Shown here piece by piece: positions 8,706 to 14,607 of a DNA stretch of 26,701 nucleotides. The stretch lies in IMG/VR virus record IMGVR_UViG_3300007514_000054, positions 1 through 26,701 of that record. One strand, written 5' to 3'. The DNA comes from a virus. The position numbers and the translations under genes were made by a program. A model generated the notes under the pieces. The model was given only the letters and a program-made list of their open reading frames with translations, was not told where the DNA came from and did no database searches. Within the stretch, counting starts at the first letter, position 1, and each line of letters starts with the position of its first letter.

Positions 8706-9255
8706 ACTTTATAACAATATCATTTGATTTCATACAATAAATTCGCTTATTATCTATAATAAACTCCCATTCTCTTCCTGGTTTATACCCAACTAAGTCT
8801 CCTGGATTAATATTAGATGCTTTTAATTCATCATTACCTATTTTTAATATACCTATACACTTTTGTTCTAAATCTAGCGTTAAAGGATCAGTATCTTTAA
8901 TAGGCATTATAAAACATCTATTCATAAATGGTAACCAATTATCATCTTTTTTATATAAATAAATTTGATTAGGTTTACAAAAATATAAATCTTCTTTAAA
9001 ATATTGTGAACTATTTCTTTCATTACCTCTTACATCATACCATCTTCTAAATATATTATGATGTATTATTACTTCATCACCTTCTTTTATATCTGTGCAA
9101 TAAGCAATAGGAATAGATACAACTACAGCATGTCTACTCACTAGTTTATGATCTTCAATATTAGTATTTATTATAAGAGTTTTATCCCCTAATTTAATTT
9201 CATTATTATACCTATTTTCTTTTGGGGTTATAATAAAATCATATATACTATTCAT
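8650..9255 (-). CDS. Putative double GroES-fold protein, 201 aa
   Basis: The sequence appears to hold two GroES (Cpn10)-like beta barrels. Repeat 1 (about 17-101) has HAVVVSIPIAYCTDIKEGDEVIIHHNIFRR and then EDLYFCKPNQIYLYKK. Repeat 2 (about 111-186) has RCFIMPIK, IGILKIGND, INPGDLVGYKPG and FIIDNKRIYCMKSNDIVIKYE. The second lines up with E. coli GroES segments [36 protein letters not shown]. Neither repeat has a GroES mobile loop with the hydrophobic tripeptide, so it may not cap GroEL in the standard way. The start overlaps the previous stop (TAATG at 9255). The role is unknown; assembly help for head proteins encoded downstream is an inference. The fold assignment is by eye. Confidence 0.5.
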   Translation of the reverse strand: MNSIYDFIITPKENRYNNEIKLGDKTLIINTNIEDHKLVSRHAVVVSIPIAYCTDIKEGDEVIIHHNIFRRWYDVRGNERNSSQYFKEDLYFCKPNQIYLYKKDDNWLPFMNRCFIMPIKDTDPLTLDLEQKCIGILKIGNDELKASNINPGDLVGYKPGREWEFIIDNKRIYCMKSNDIVIKYEYKGNEEEYNPSWASSS

Positions 9256-9482
9256 TAATATTCTAAATCATATTCAACTGAGATAGCCATGTGAGAGTTA
9301 AACTTCTTCCATGGCATAACCTCATTGCCTTTTTTTATATAGATATTATAAGAACTGTCTTCTTCGTCTAAACTAATATTATGAATTACATGCCCTCCAT
9401 AAACTTGTTGGCCTACAGAATAATGCATAGCTTCATTTTTATAGTCTGCACCTATACTTATTTTTCTTATAATAGAGTCCAT
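9255..9482 (-). CDS. Small conserved phage protein of unknown function, 75 aa
   Basis: I recognise the overall pattern (ISIGADYKNEAMHYSVGQQVYGGH, then YIKKGNEVMPWKKFN) only as a small protein seen in uncultured marine phages, without a known function. It is predicted to be mostly beta strand, with no membrane segment or metal motif. It begins 3 nt after the stop of the 86-aa gene and ends in a one-base TAATG overlap with the double GroES-fold gene, so it is likely co-translated with that protein. Confidence 0.65.
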   Translation of the reverse strand: MDSIIRKISIGADYKNEAMHYSVGQQVYGGHVIHNISLDEEDSSYNIYIKKGNEVMPWKKFNSHMAISVEYDLEY

Positions 9483-9485
9483 GTC

Positions 9486-9746
9486 TTACTTTTCTTCAGA
9501 CTTATCCTCTTCTTTTATTTCTTCATAAGAACCGTCTTGTAAATTAATATTTACTTGACCGTATTTTTCTTCAAGTTCTTTTTTAGTAACTTCAAGTTCT
9601 TTAGCAAATTCACTATATGCTCCTAAAACTTCAGCTTTTCTTACTTCTAATGCACCTAAGTCCATTACAACTCGTTGAATTTTACCTTGTTGTTCTTTAA
9701 CAGTAGTTAATTCCTGTTCTTCAATTTTGTTTACTTTTTCTGCCAT
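9486..9746 (-). CDS. Small coiled-coil protein, 86 aa
   Basis: The 86-aa product is almost entirely charged alpha helix: VNKIEEQELTTVKEQQGKIQ and FAKELEVTKKELEEKYGQV have heptad-like spacing of hydrophobic residues, so a dimeric or trimeric coiled coil is likely. The tail is acidic (EEIKEEDKSEEK). No family is recognised. It stands between the holin-like gene and the small protein at 9482. A spanin or internal-scaffold role cannot be excluded, but there is no lipobox, signal or transmembrane segment. The start has an AATTAAAATTTAATCAAATG leader without a Shine-Dalgarno sequence. Confidence 0.65.
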   Translation of the reverse strand: MAEKVNKIEEQELTTVKEQQGKIQRVVMDLGALEVRKAEVLGAYSEFAKELEVTKKELEEKYGQVNINLQDGSYEEIKEEDKSEEK

Positions 9747-9805
9747 TTGATTAAATTTTAATTGTTATTATTACTCTATTTATTATTACTTATTAATATA
9801 TATTT

Positions 9806-10261
9806 TTACTTTTTATATATACTAGTTGCCTTTTCTGTAGTTCGTCCACCGAAATAGGCAAGAACGACCGACATCATTATCTTCTCGAAAGTATCATTCC
9901 ATAATTCATTTATATGAAAAGGTAAGCTTTCAATGCTATCTAAAATCCCTGCTAATGAAAAGATAACTATACACCATACCAATACTAATGGACGTACATT
10001 TTTCGAAAGCCAAGAATCAGATGCTGCATCTGCTTGCCATCTTGAAGTAATTGATTCTATTTCTTTATTCTGTTGTTCGTATATTATTTGTTGCAGTTTA
10101 ATTTTATCTTCTGCACTTACATCAGATTTTGTTATTTCTGCTATTGCTTCTTTTGGCGATGTAACACCTTGTAATACGTTCCCTAAAGTAGGGTTAATAA
10201 TAGAAGCCGCCCCAAATAATAGCTGCCCAACCGTCGTATCTTTAAATTTCTTTTTTGCCAT
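9806..10261 (-). CDS. Holin-like membrane protein (GTA-type holin family)
   Basis: This 151-aa protein has a soluble helical N-terminal half with amphipathic stretches, then the motif RWQADAASDSWLSKNVRPLV. A hydrophobic segment follows at about 90-107 (RPLVLVWCIVIFSLAGIL) and a second at about 127-138 (KIMMSVVLAYFG), with FGGRTTEK at the end. This order matches the family annotated as a three-TM holin of gene-transfer agents (PF11351), thought to sit in the inner membrane and help release particles at lysis. Only two clear membrane segments are visible; the third would have to be the weakly hydrophobic N-terminal helix (VGQLLFGAASIINP). It lies just after the 47-aa Cys peptide and the metalloprotease gene, which supports a lysis cluster. 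Confidence 0.7.
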   Translation of the reverse strand: MAKKKFKDTTVGQLLFGAASIINPTLGNVLQGVTSPKEAIAEITKSDVSAEDKIKLQQIIYEQQNKEIESITSRWQADAASDSWLSKNVRPLVLVWCIVIFSLAGILDSIESLPFHINELWNDTFEKIMMSVVLAYFGGRTTEKATSIYKK

Positions 10262-10262
10262 A

Positions 10263-10406
10263 TTATTTATTATAAGGAAATAATCTATTTAATATAGATT
10301 TTCTTGATTTACATCCGCATCCTCCTGGAATTTTATCTGCTAATTTTTTTATTCCTGTTGCTTGAGTGAATTTTTCAATAGTATCTCCTAATCCTTTTGA
10401 TTCCAT
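10263..10406 (-). CDS. 47-aa Cys-Gly-Cys phage peptide
   Basis: A short frame fills the otherwise empty gap between the metalloprotease and holin-like genes. It reads MESKGLGDTIEKFTQATG, then IKKLADKIPGGCGC and KSRKSILNRLFPYNK, with a stop at 10263. An amphipathic helix is followed by a CGC pair, a basic patch and an LFPY end. Small proteins with the same plan (GLGDTIEKxTKATGI ... CGCxxRKxxLNxLFPY) are, from memory, common in marine and gut phages with no assigned function. The start lies 4 nt after the preceding stop and it ends 1 nt before the holin-like start, so it is tightly embedded in the operon. The two Cys may bind metal or form a disulphide. Confidence 0.8.
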   Translation of the reverse strand: MESKGLGDTIEKFTQATGIKKLADKIPGGCGCKSRKSILNRLFPYNK

Positions 10407-10410
10407 TTTA

Positions 10411-10731
10411 TTATAATTTTTCGTAATCATCTGTTTTACTATAAGCTTCTTTTTCCCATGGTAAATTAGGATTACCTTCTTTCATTTTAGATCTTGGATA
10501 AGCTTTCCCTTTCCAATACACATTTTTATCATCATAATCTAAATCACCTCTTTTAATTTGATCTATATGAACTTTTTCATGATCAATAATACTTTGATGG
10601 TCCTTGGGGTGTAACTCATCTGAAATTAAAATAGTCCCATTATTGTTACCTTTTCCTAAACATCCTTCTTCTAAATCTCTCTCGTATATTGGAGGTTGTT
10701 CTTCAAATGGGGGTTTTAGTTTAAAGGCCAT
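10411..10731 (-). CDS. Mini HExxH zinc-metalloprotease-like protein
   Basis: The 106-aa product contains IIDHEKVHIDQIKRGD, an HExxH zinc-binding motif at residues 51-55 (H51, E52, H55), with a downstream PWEKEAY in which E93 or E95 could be the third ligand. That is the pattern of gluzincin-type minimal metalloproteases. The preceding strand TILISDEL and the helix around the motif fit such a fold. It is very small, and no signal peptide is present. The location beside a holin-like gene suggests either a lysis-associated peptidase or a virion or maturation protease; the sequence alone does not decide. The start overlaps the end of the 244-aa gene by 11 nt, so translation is probably coupled. 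Confidence 0.6.
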   Translation of the reverse strand: MAFKLKPPFEEQPPIYERDLEEGCLGKGNNNGTILISDELHPKDHQSIIDHEKVHIDQIKRGDLDYDDKNVYWKGKAYPRSKMKEGNPNLPWEKEAYSKTDDYEKL

Positions 10732-11455
10732 ATTTATTTGCTATTGTCATTGGATTACCGCTAGGTATAGTCATTCGTTTTTTAGTAGTAGGTTGAGTAA
10801 CTTTTTCACTATTTTCTTCATTAGGTGTAATAAAGAATGAAGCTACTTTTGGACCAAACCCAGTACTAATAACTGAGGGTATATTTGTAAGTGACTTTGT
10901 GAATTTCTTTTTTGCTATTTCTGAGGGGTTGGTACCAGTTTCATCCCCTATAAAATTATCTGCGCCCACTGCGGCTTCATATTTTGTAACTACTTCCGAA
11001 TAAGGTTTTACTTTACTAATATTCTTCATTATTCGTCCTCCTTTATTAATCATATTGCCTGCTGCAAATACATCCCCAAACCCAGGTATGGCTGAAAAGC
11101 CATATATTCCCATATTTTTAAGATGCTTAAGCCCTTCTTCTGTATTTCCTTTAGAAAAATTACTTATCATTCTACCTCCAGAAATAACAGTATTAGCTAT
11201 ATCAGCTAAAGGATTTACTAAACCTCCTAATGAAAGTGCATCTTGAAATTTATCTATATTACTTCTATCTCTTGCAAATTTTTCATTATTTTGAACAATA
11301 ATATCTTTATCTTTATTAATATCTATTTCAGGATCAATATCAACTTTTTTTGTATTTTCAACAACTTCTTCAGTTAATTTATTTAAAGGGGATAAAGAAT
11401 TACCTCCTACTACAGAACTTGTCCGTGAGAAACCAAAGGTTTGTGTATAAGGCAT
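10721..11455 (-). CDS. SPLN-tagged protein with Gly-rich hydrophobic centre, 244 aa
   Basis: No family is recognised with confidence. The N-terminus contains NSLSPLNKLTEE (SPLN at 22-25), the short tag shared with several genes upstream. A charged region follows (DIDPEIDINKDKD). The middle (about 74-145) holds GLVNPLADIANTVISGGRMI and YGFSAIPGFGDVFAAGNMINKGGR, Gly- and Ala-rich amphipathic helices. The PGFGD segment looks like the turn in pre-toxin domains of polymorphic toxins, and such helices could also insert into membranes. The C-terminal third is basic and polar. It may be a virion-carried, membrane-active protein, but this is speculation. It overlaps the metalloprotease start by 11 nt. 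Confidence 0.6.
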   Translation of the reverse strand: MPYTQTFGFSRTSSVVGGNSLSPLNKLTEEVVENTKKVDIDPEIDINKDKDIIVQNNEKFARDRSNIDKFQDALSLGGLVNPLADIANTVISGGRMISNFSKGNTEEGLKHLKNMGIYGFSAIPGFGDVFAAGNMINKGGRIMKNISKVKPYSEVVTKYEAAVGADNFIGDETGTNPSEIAKKKFTKSLTNIPSVISTGFGPKVASFFITPNEENSEKVTQPTTKKRMTIPSGNPMTIANKYGL

Positions 11456-11465
11456 AATTATTTAT

Positions 11466-11870
11466 TTACCAAGATTGTGCATTTTTAGCAAAGTTTGCCA
11501 TTTTAACTACTTCAGAACTATAGGCTCCTTTGTCGCTCATGACTTTATTTGCAGCCTCTGCAGCAGTCCATCCACGAGCTTTTGCCCATTTAGTAAACTT
11601 ACCTCTATTTTCAGGTTTTATTTCATTTAAAGGAGATGAAGTTTTTCTATCTACACCTTCTGGATAATGTCTACTTTTATCTTGACTAGCTACATAATCT
11701 GCATCATAATCTGGATGACTAGAAATAAAAGTTCCAGGATTTTTTTGCCCGTCACTAGTATCAAATGGATCACTCTCCCCATAAGGGTCCATATTTTCTT
11801 CAGTCCATGATATATTTTTAATTGGAGAAGTTTTTCTACTTATCGGATTGTTTGATTGTTTATAAGCCAT
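11466..11870 (-). CDS. Doubly SPLN-tagged protein with a KFTxWAK C-terminal module, 134 aa
   Basis: The N-terminus MAYKQSNNPISRKTSPIKN is clearly paralogous to that of the 64-aa gene at 12998. A second copy of the tag, DRKTSSPLN, is at residues 74-82. The C-terminal 45 residues form a separate module: GKFTKWAKARGWTAAEAANK followed by YSSEVVKMANFAKNAQSW. From memory this FTxxAK...KxANFAKNA pattern is widespread at protein ends in uncultured phages and some large viruses, with no known activity. The linker is acidic, Asp/Ser/Pro-rich and probably disordered. A virion component is likely, given its place among structural genes. The start has an A/T leader and no Shine-Dalgarno sequence. Confidence 0.65.
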   Translation of the reverse strand: MAYKQSNNPISRKTSPIKNISWTEENMDPYGESDPFDTSDGQKNPGTFISSHPDYDADYVASQDKSRHYPEGVDRKTSSPLNEIKPENRGKFTKWAKARGWTAAEAANKVMSDKGAYSSEVVKMANFAKNAQSW

Positions 11871-11881
11871 AACTGTTTGTT

Positions 11882-12211
11882 TTATTTAGTTGCTGCTCCG
11901 TGATCTAATTCAGGAATATATTTAAACTCATCTTTTCTTTTTGTAGCCGCTTTTTCATTAGCATCTAAAGGTGATGAAGATCTTCTTGATACTCCTTCTT
12001 TCTTTTCATCATGTCTTACATCTTCAGCTAAACGTGTGATGTGTTTTTCATCAGCTGTTTGCTTTTCATCTTTATCTTTTGCGTGATATCTTTGATCATC
12101 TAAAACATCTCTTTTAAGATAATCCATATGAGCTTTATCGTCTCTAATTGCTGCTTTCACATTACTTTTTGTAATATGAGTATGCATATGTTTGTGTATT
12201 GGATGTGCCAT
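11882..12211 (-). CDS. Histidine-rich helical SPLD-tagged protein, 109 aa
   Basis: Ten of 109 residues are histidine. The first twelve residues, MAHPIHKHMHTH, place His at 3, 6, 8, 10 and 12, a plausible metal-binding cluster. Residues 17-72 are a charged helix (NVKAAIRDDKAHMDYLKRDV and further), and SRRSSSPLD at 75-83 is another copy of the small-protein tag. The end is basic then polar. No known family is recognised. Composition and tag suggest a small virion or internal protein; metal binding is inference. It lies 11 nt upstream of the 134-aa gene in the same operon and starts from an AAATAAAAATG context. Confidence 0.6.
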   Translation of the reverse strand: MAHPIHKHMHTHITKSNVKAAIRDDKAHMDYLKRDVLDDQRYHAKDKDEKQTADEKHITRLAEDVRHDEKKEGVSRRSSSPLDANEKAATKRKDEFKYIPELDHGAATK

Positions 12212-12230
12212 TTTTATTTATTTTTAATTG

Positions 12231-12776
12231 TTATATATATGCTGTTATTTTTTCTGCAGTAGTTCTGGTATCTGGAGCACCATTAGCCCCTACCGCTCCT
12301 ACTAAAACTCTTTGTACTACAACAGACAATGTTTCCCCTGCAACTACTCCGGGTATAAGTATTTCATCGCCATCAATAGTTTTTACAAAAACATTCCCAG
12401 CAGTTCCTACCATCAACATAGCTGCTTTAGGATTTGCTTTATTAGCATCATATATTTGATACTTTTGAGTATTGCCTTTACTATCAGCTGCAGTAAAAAT
12501 ATCTGCTGATAATGATAATTGAGTATTACTATCTATACCTGTTATTACTGCAACACTAGGCATAAAAGCAGTACCTACTCTTGCTTGGGCCATATTATAT
12601 ACTACCATTCCTACGTGGACAGATCCTCCTGTAAACCCACCATTAGTATCAACAAGTTTATTTGCTGTTAAACTAGTAGTAGTACCAGAAACTCTAATTT
12701 TAGGTCCCGGAATATTAATTGTGTCACTAAGTGCTACCGGGACGGCGTTAGTATAAGTACTTGCATTTATTATCAT
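12231..12776 (-). CDS. Beta-rich decoration-like virion protein, 181 aa
   Basis: The protein is poor in charge and rich in Val, Thr, Ala and Gly, like many capsid decoration or head-fibre proteins. Strands alternate with short turns: VSGTTTSLTANKLVDTNGGF, VHVGMVVYNMAQARVGTAF, SVAVITGIDSNTQLSLSADI. The C-terminal part (VFVKTIDGDEILIPGVVAGE, then LSVVVQRVLVGA) resembles the motif of phage decoration proteins in which 'GGDEV...GLAAG...PVQVVRV' recurs. There is no catalytic motif or signal peptide. It is an odd neighbour for the SPLN-tagged genes on both sides and supports the idea that this block encodes virion surface parts. Role by composition only. Confidence 0.55.
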   Translation of the reverse strand: MIINASTYTNAVPVALSDTINIPGPKIRVSGTTTSLTANKLVDTNGGFTGGSVHVGMVVYNMAQARVGTAFMPSVAVITGIDSNTQLSLSADIFTAADSKGNTQKYQIYDANKANPKAAMLMVGTAGNVFVKTIDGDEILIPGVVAGETLSVVVQRVLVGAVGANGAPDTRTTAEKITAYI

Positions 12777-12803
12777 GATTATTTATTTATTATTTTTATT
12801 TAT

Positions 12804-12998
12804 TTAGTCTTTATGCGCTTTTTTAGCTTCTTCTTGTGCTTTAAAAAGATGAGCATATGTTTCATAGAAGTCTCCTTCTGGTTGTTCTTTTTCCCATTTT
12901 GCTCTTGCAGCATCTATTTTCTTTTGCCACTCGCCATGTTTGTTTAATGGTGAACTAGATTTTCTAGATAGTGGGTTGTTTATTTGTCTATATGCCAT
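12804..12998 (-). CDS. Small SPLN-tagged protein, 64 aa
   Basis: The N-terminus MAYRQINNPLSRKSSSPLNK carries the canonical tag (S11-N19) and is paralogous to the start of the 134-aa gene. The rest is a charged helix, HGEWQKKIDAARAKWEKEQP, followed by FYETYAHLFKAQEEAKKAHK. No enzyme motif is present. It begins 2 nt after the stop of the preceding 75-aa gene and uses an AATAATTATG start without a Shine-Dalgarno sequence. Function is unknown; the tag plus a simple helix suggests a structural adaptor or cargo peptide, which is inference. Confidence 0.65.
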   Translation of the reverse strand: MAYRQINNPLSRKSSSPLNKHGEWQKKIDAARAKWEKEQPEGDFYETYAHLFKAQEEAKKAHKD

Positions 12999-13000
12999 AA

Positions 13001-13228
13001 TTATTTTCTTTTAGCGATTTGTGTTATTGGACCTGCTGTATAAGGAACTGCACCTAGTTTAAGTTTCATTCCATAAATTCCAGCACTCCATCCTTTTCCG
13101 TGAGGTCTATCTTCTTGATCTAGTGGTCCATCCCATATTTGAGATTCCCCAACTATACCTACAGAGTTGTTTTTAGAAGCATGTGTATGAGACTTGTCTT
13201 CTATCATTTTAAGTGGTGATTTTTTCAT
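13001..13228 (-). CDS. Small SPLK-tagged protein, 75 aa
   Basis: The product starts MKKSPLKMIEDKSHTHASKN, with SPLK at residues 4-7 and an HTH pair close behind. It ends with YGMKLKLGAVPYTAGPITQI and a basic tail. The middle is Gly/Asp/Trp-containing (QIWDGPLDQEDRPHGKGW) and probably lacks long helices. No domain is recognised. A short N-terminal basic 'SPL' start is common in small marine-phage proteins, from memory. It lies in a run of small genes between the chaperonin cassette and the lysis genes, 10 nt downstream of the 221-aa gene. Confidence 0.65.
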   Translation of the reverse strand: MKKSPLKMIEDKSHTHASKNNSVGIVGESQIWDGPLDQEDRPHGKGWSAGIYGMKLKLGAVPYTAGPITQIAKRK

Positions 13229-13238
13229 AATTTTATTT

Positions 13239-13904
13239 TTACGATGTTAGTATGTTTGTCAAATCATCAACCCCTGTTAAAGGAGCTGTTGATGGTGTAT
13301 AATTTTCTTGCCAAGCTATATTATTAGCTGAACCAGCTAAAGTTTCTGACCCAAATGCTGCTCCGGCACTGCCAAAAAACATATTTGCAGCAGCATCTGT
13401 AGTGGCAGGATCAAAAAGAGCGCTTGGAGATTGTAAAGTTGCTGCATATGCTTCAGGATTTAATGCAAAATCATTTCTATTACTAGTACTAGATCTATTT
13501 ATGGTTTCTAAAGGTTGCCCTGCAATACCTCCTAATGTTAATGAAGGATCTTTATAACTTGGCAAGCCACCATCTTTAGCAAATGGATTAGCTCCAAAAT
13601 CATCTGATTCATAAGAACTTCTCCTTGCTGCTCGCATTTCATCCATTTGTTTTTTTAAAGAAGCTATTTGAGATTCAGCCTTTTTTATTTTAAGTCGATG
13701 ATGTGCCTTTTTACCTAAATTTTTCCAAGGTTTACTATAGCGCTCATTTAATTCAGTCAGATAATTTTGTAGTGCATTTCTTTTTTGAGCCATTTCATTA
13801 GCGCTCATAGTATTAAATCCAGACCCTCTATTTCTTCCCGAATGCTCCTCATTTATTTTTGCAAATGTAGTTGGGTTAAAAATTGATTTTAAATTTATAG
13901 ACAT
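13239..13904 (-). CDS. Coiled-coil structural-like protein, 221 aa
   Basis: Residues about 35-95 form a charged helix with KRNALQNYLTELNERYSKPW and IKKAESQIASLKKQMDEMRA, consistent with a coiled coil. The C-terminal half is polar, Ala/Ser/Asn/Pro-rich and likely extended (AYAATLQSPSALFDPATTDA, FFGSAGAAFGSETLAGSANN). This two-part plan occurs in internal or tail-associated virion proteins, but no homologue is recognised. Its ATG overlaps the stop of the winged-helix gene by one base (TAATG), so the two are probably translated together. Confidence 0.65.
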   Translation of the reverse strand: MSINLKSIFNPTTFAKINEEHSGRNRGSGFNTMSANEMAQKRNALQNYLTELNERYSKPWKNLGKKAHHRLKIKKAESQIASLKKQMDEMRAARRSSYESDDFGANPFAKDGGLPSYKDPSLTLGGIAGQPLETINRSSTSNRNDFALNPEAYAATLQSPSALFDPATTDAAANMFFGSAGAAFGSETLAGSANNIAWQENYTPSTAPLTGVDDLTNILTS

Positions 13905-14350
13905 TATCTGCTTTTATCTTTATTTACATTATAAATAGCATAAGTTAAAACTTTATCTGTATATGTATTACCAGCTATTAATTTATTTCTACGTTCACTT
14001 GTTGGTATATCTTCACTTCCTAACATTATTCTATACATTCTGTTAATAAGTTGTTTACCTTTAAATGAAATTTTATATATATTATATGTTTGCGTGGTTC
14101 TATTTCTATGACGCCACACTTTAATCCAATCATCTTGGAGTAGTTTACTCCATCTCCTGTTATTCCAACTAAAAGAATATACTCCTGCTTCAAAATCTTT
14201 TCTTGTAAACAGTTCTATGCAGTCTAAATAAATTAATAACTCTAACTCTGCATCAGTTAAGCCGTTGTTTTTGGAAGCCCATTTGCGTATTATACGGTAA
14301 TGTTTTAACAAGTTCATCTCTTTCAGGTCTCTTGCTTCTAGCCTTTTCAT
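13904..14350 (-). CDS. Winged-helix (MarR-like) protein, 148 aa
   Basis: The sequence reads as a winged helix. A helix NLLKHYRIIRKWASKN comes first, then LTDAELELLIYLDCIELFTR, a possible recognition helix around SWNNRRWSKLLQDDWI, a wing with KVWRHRNRTTQTYNIYKIS, and a last helix KGKQLINRMYRIML. The protein is basic, which fits DNA binding. The gene overlaps the GroES stop by 4 nt and the next start by one base, placing it inside the chaperonin cassette rather than in an early regulatory region. It may be a late regulator or a structural wHTH protein. The fold is judged by eye; the target is unknown. Confidence 0.6.
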   Translation of the reverse strand: MKRLEARDLKEMNLLKHYRIIRKWASKNNGLTDAELELLIYLDCIELFTRKDFEAGVYSFSWNNRRWSKLLQDDWIKVWRHRNRTTQTYNIYKISFKGKQLINRMYRIMLGSEDIPTSERRNKLIAGNTYTDKVLTYAIYNVNKDKSR

Positions 14351-14607
14351 AAAACAACGACCACATTCTCTTGTCTAATGACATGATATGGTTCTTTTTT
14401 TATTTCTATTCTGTGAGCTGCTGCTTTATCAAAATAAATAATATCATTTTGTTTTACTGCAACTACAGTATCACCAACGGTTATTACTTTAGCTTGTTGA
14501 AACCTCACATCTTCACGTTGTTTCTCAGTTAAAAGTAATCCACCTTTAGTTTTTTGATTAGATTCTTCTATTTTTTTTATTATCAAGTTATTTCCTATCG
14601 CCCTCAT
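14347..14607 (-). CDS. groES: Co-chaperonin GroES
   Basis: The 86-aa protein is the heptameric lid of the chaperonin. It starts MRAIGNNLIIKKIEES, like the first GroES strand. The mobile loop, KTKGGLLLTEKQREDV, has the hydrophobic triad LLL (24-26) where E. coli has IVL, and this triad should dock on the GroEL apical domain. It continues VITVGD, QNDIIYFDKAAAHRIEI and ends VIRQENVVVVL. Compared with E. coli GroES (97 aa), the roof hairpin after VGN is missing, as in T4 gp31, and the mobile-loop region is about two residues longer. The start lies inside the end of groEL (20-bp overlap), so both are translated from one message, with GroES second. Confidence 0.85.
   Translation of the reverse strand: MRAIGNNLIIKKIEESNQKTKGGLLLTEKQREDVRFQQAKVITVGDTVVAVKQNDIIYFDKAAAHRIEIKKEPYHVIRQENVVVVL

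Noticed and set aside
9747-9805. Gap between the coiled-coil and holin-like genes
   Set aside because: Only A/T-rich sequence is seen; no stem, promoter match or small frame.
12199-12509. Plus-strand frames across the decoration-like gene
   Set aside because: Antisense to a real gene with a better start and composition.
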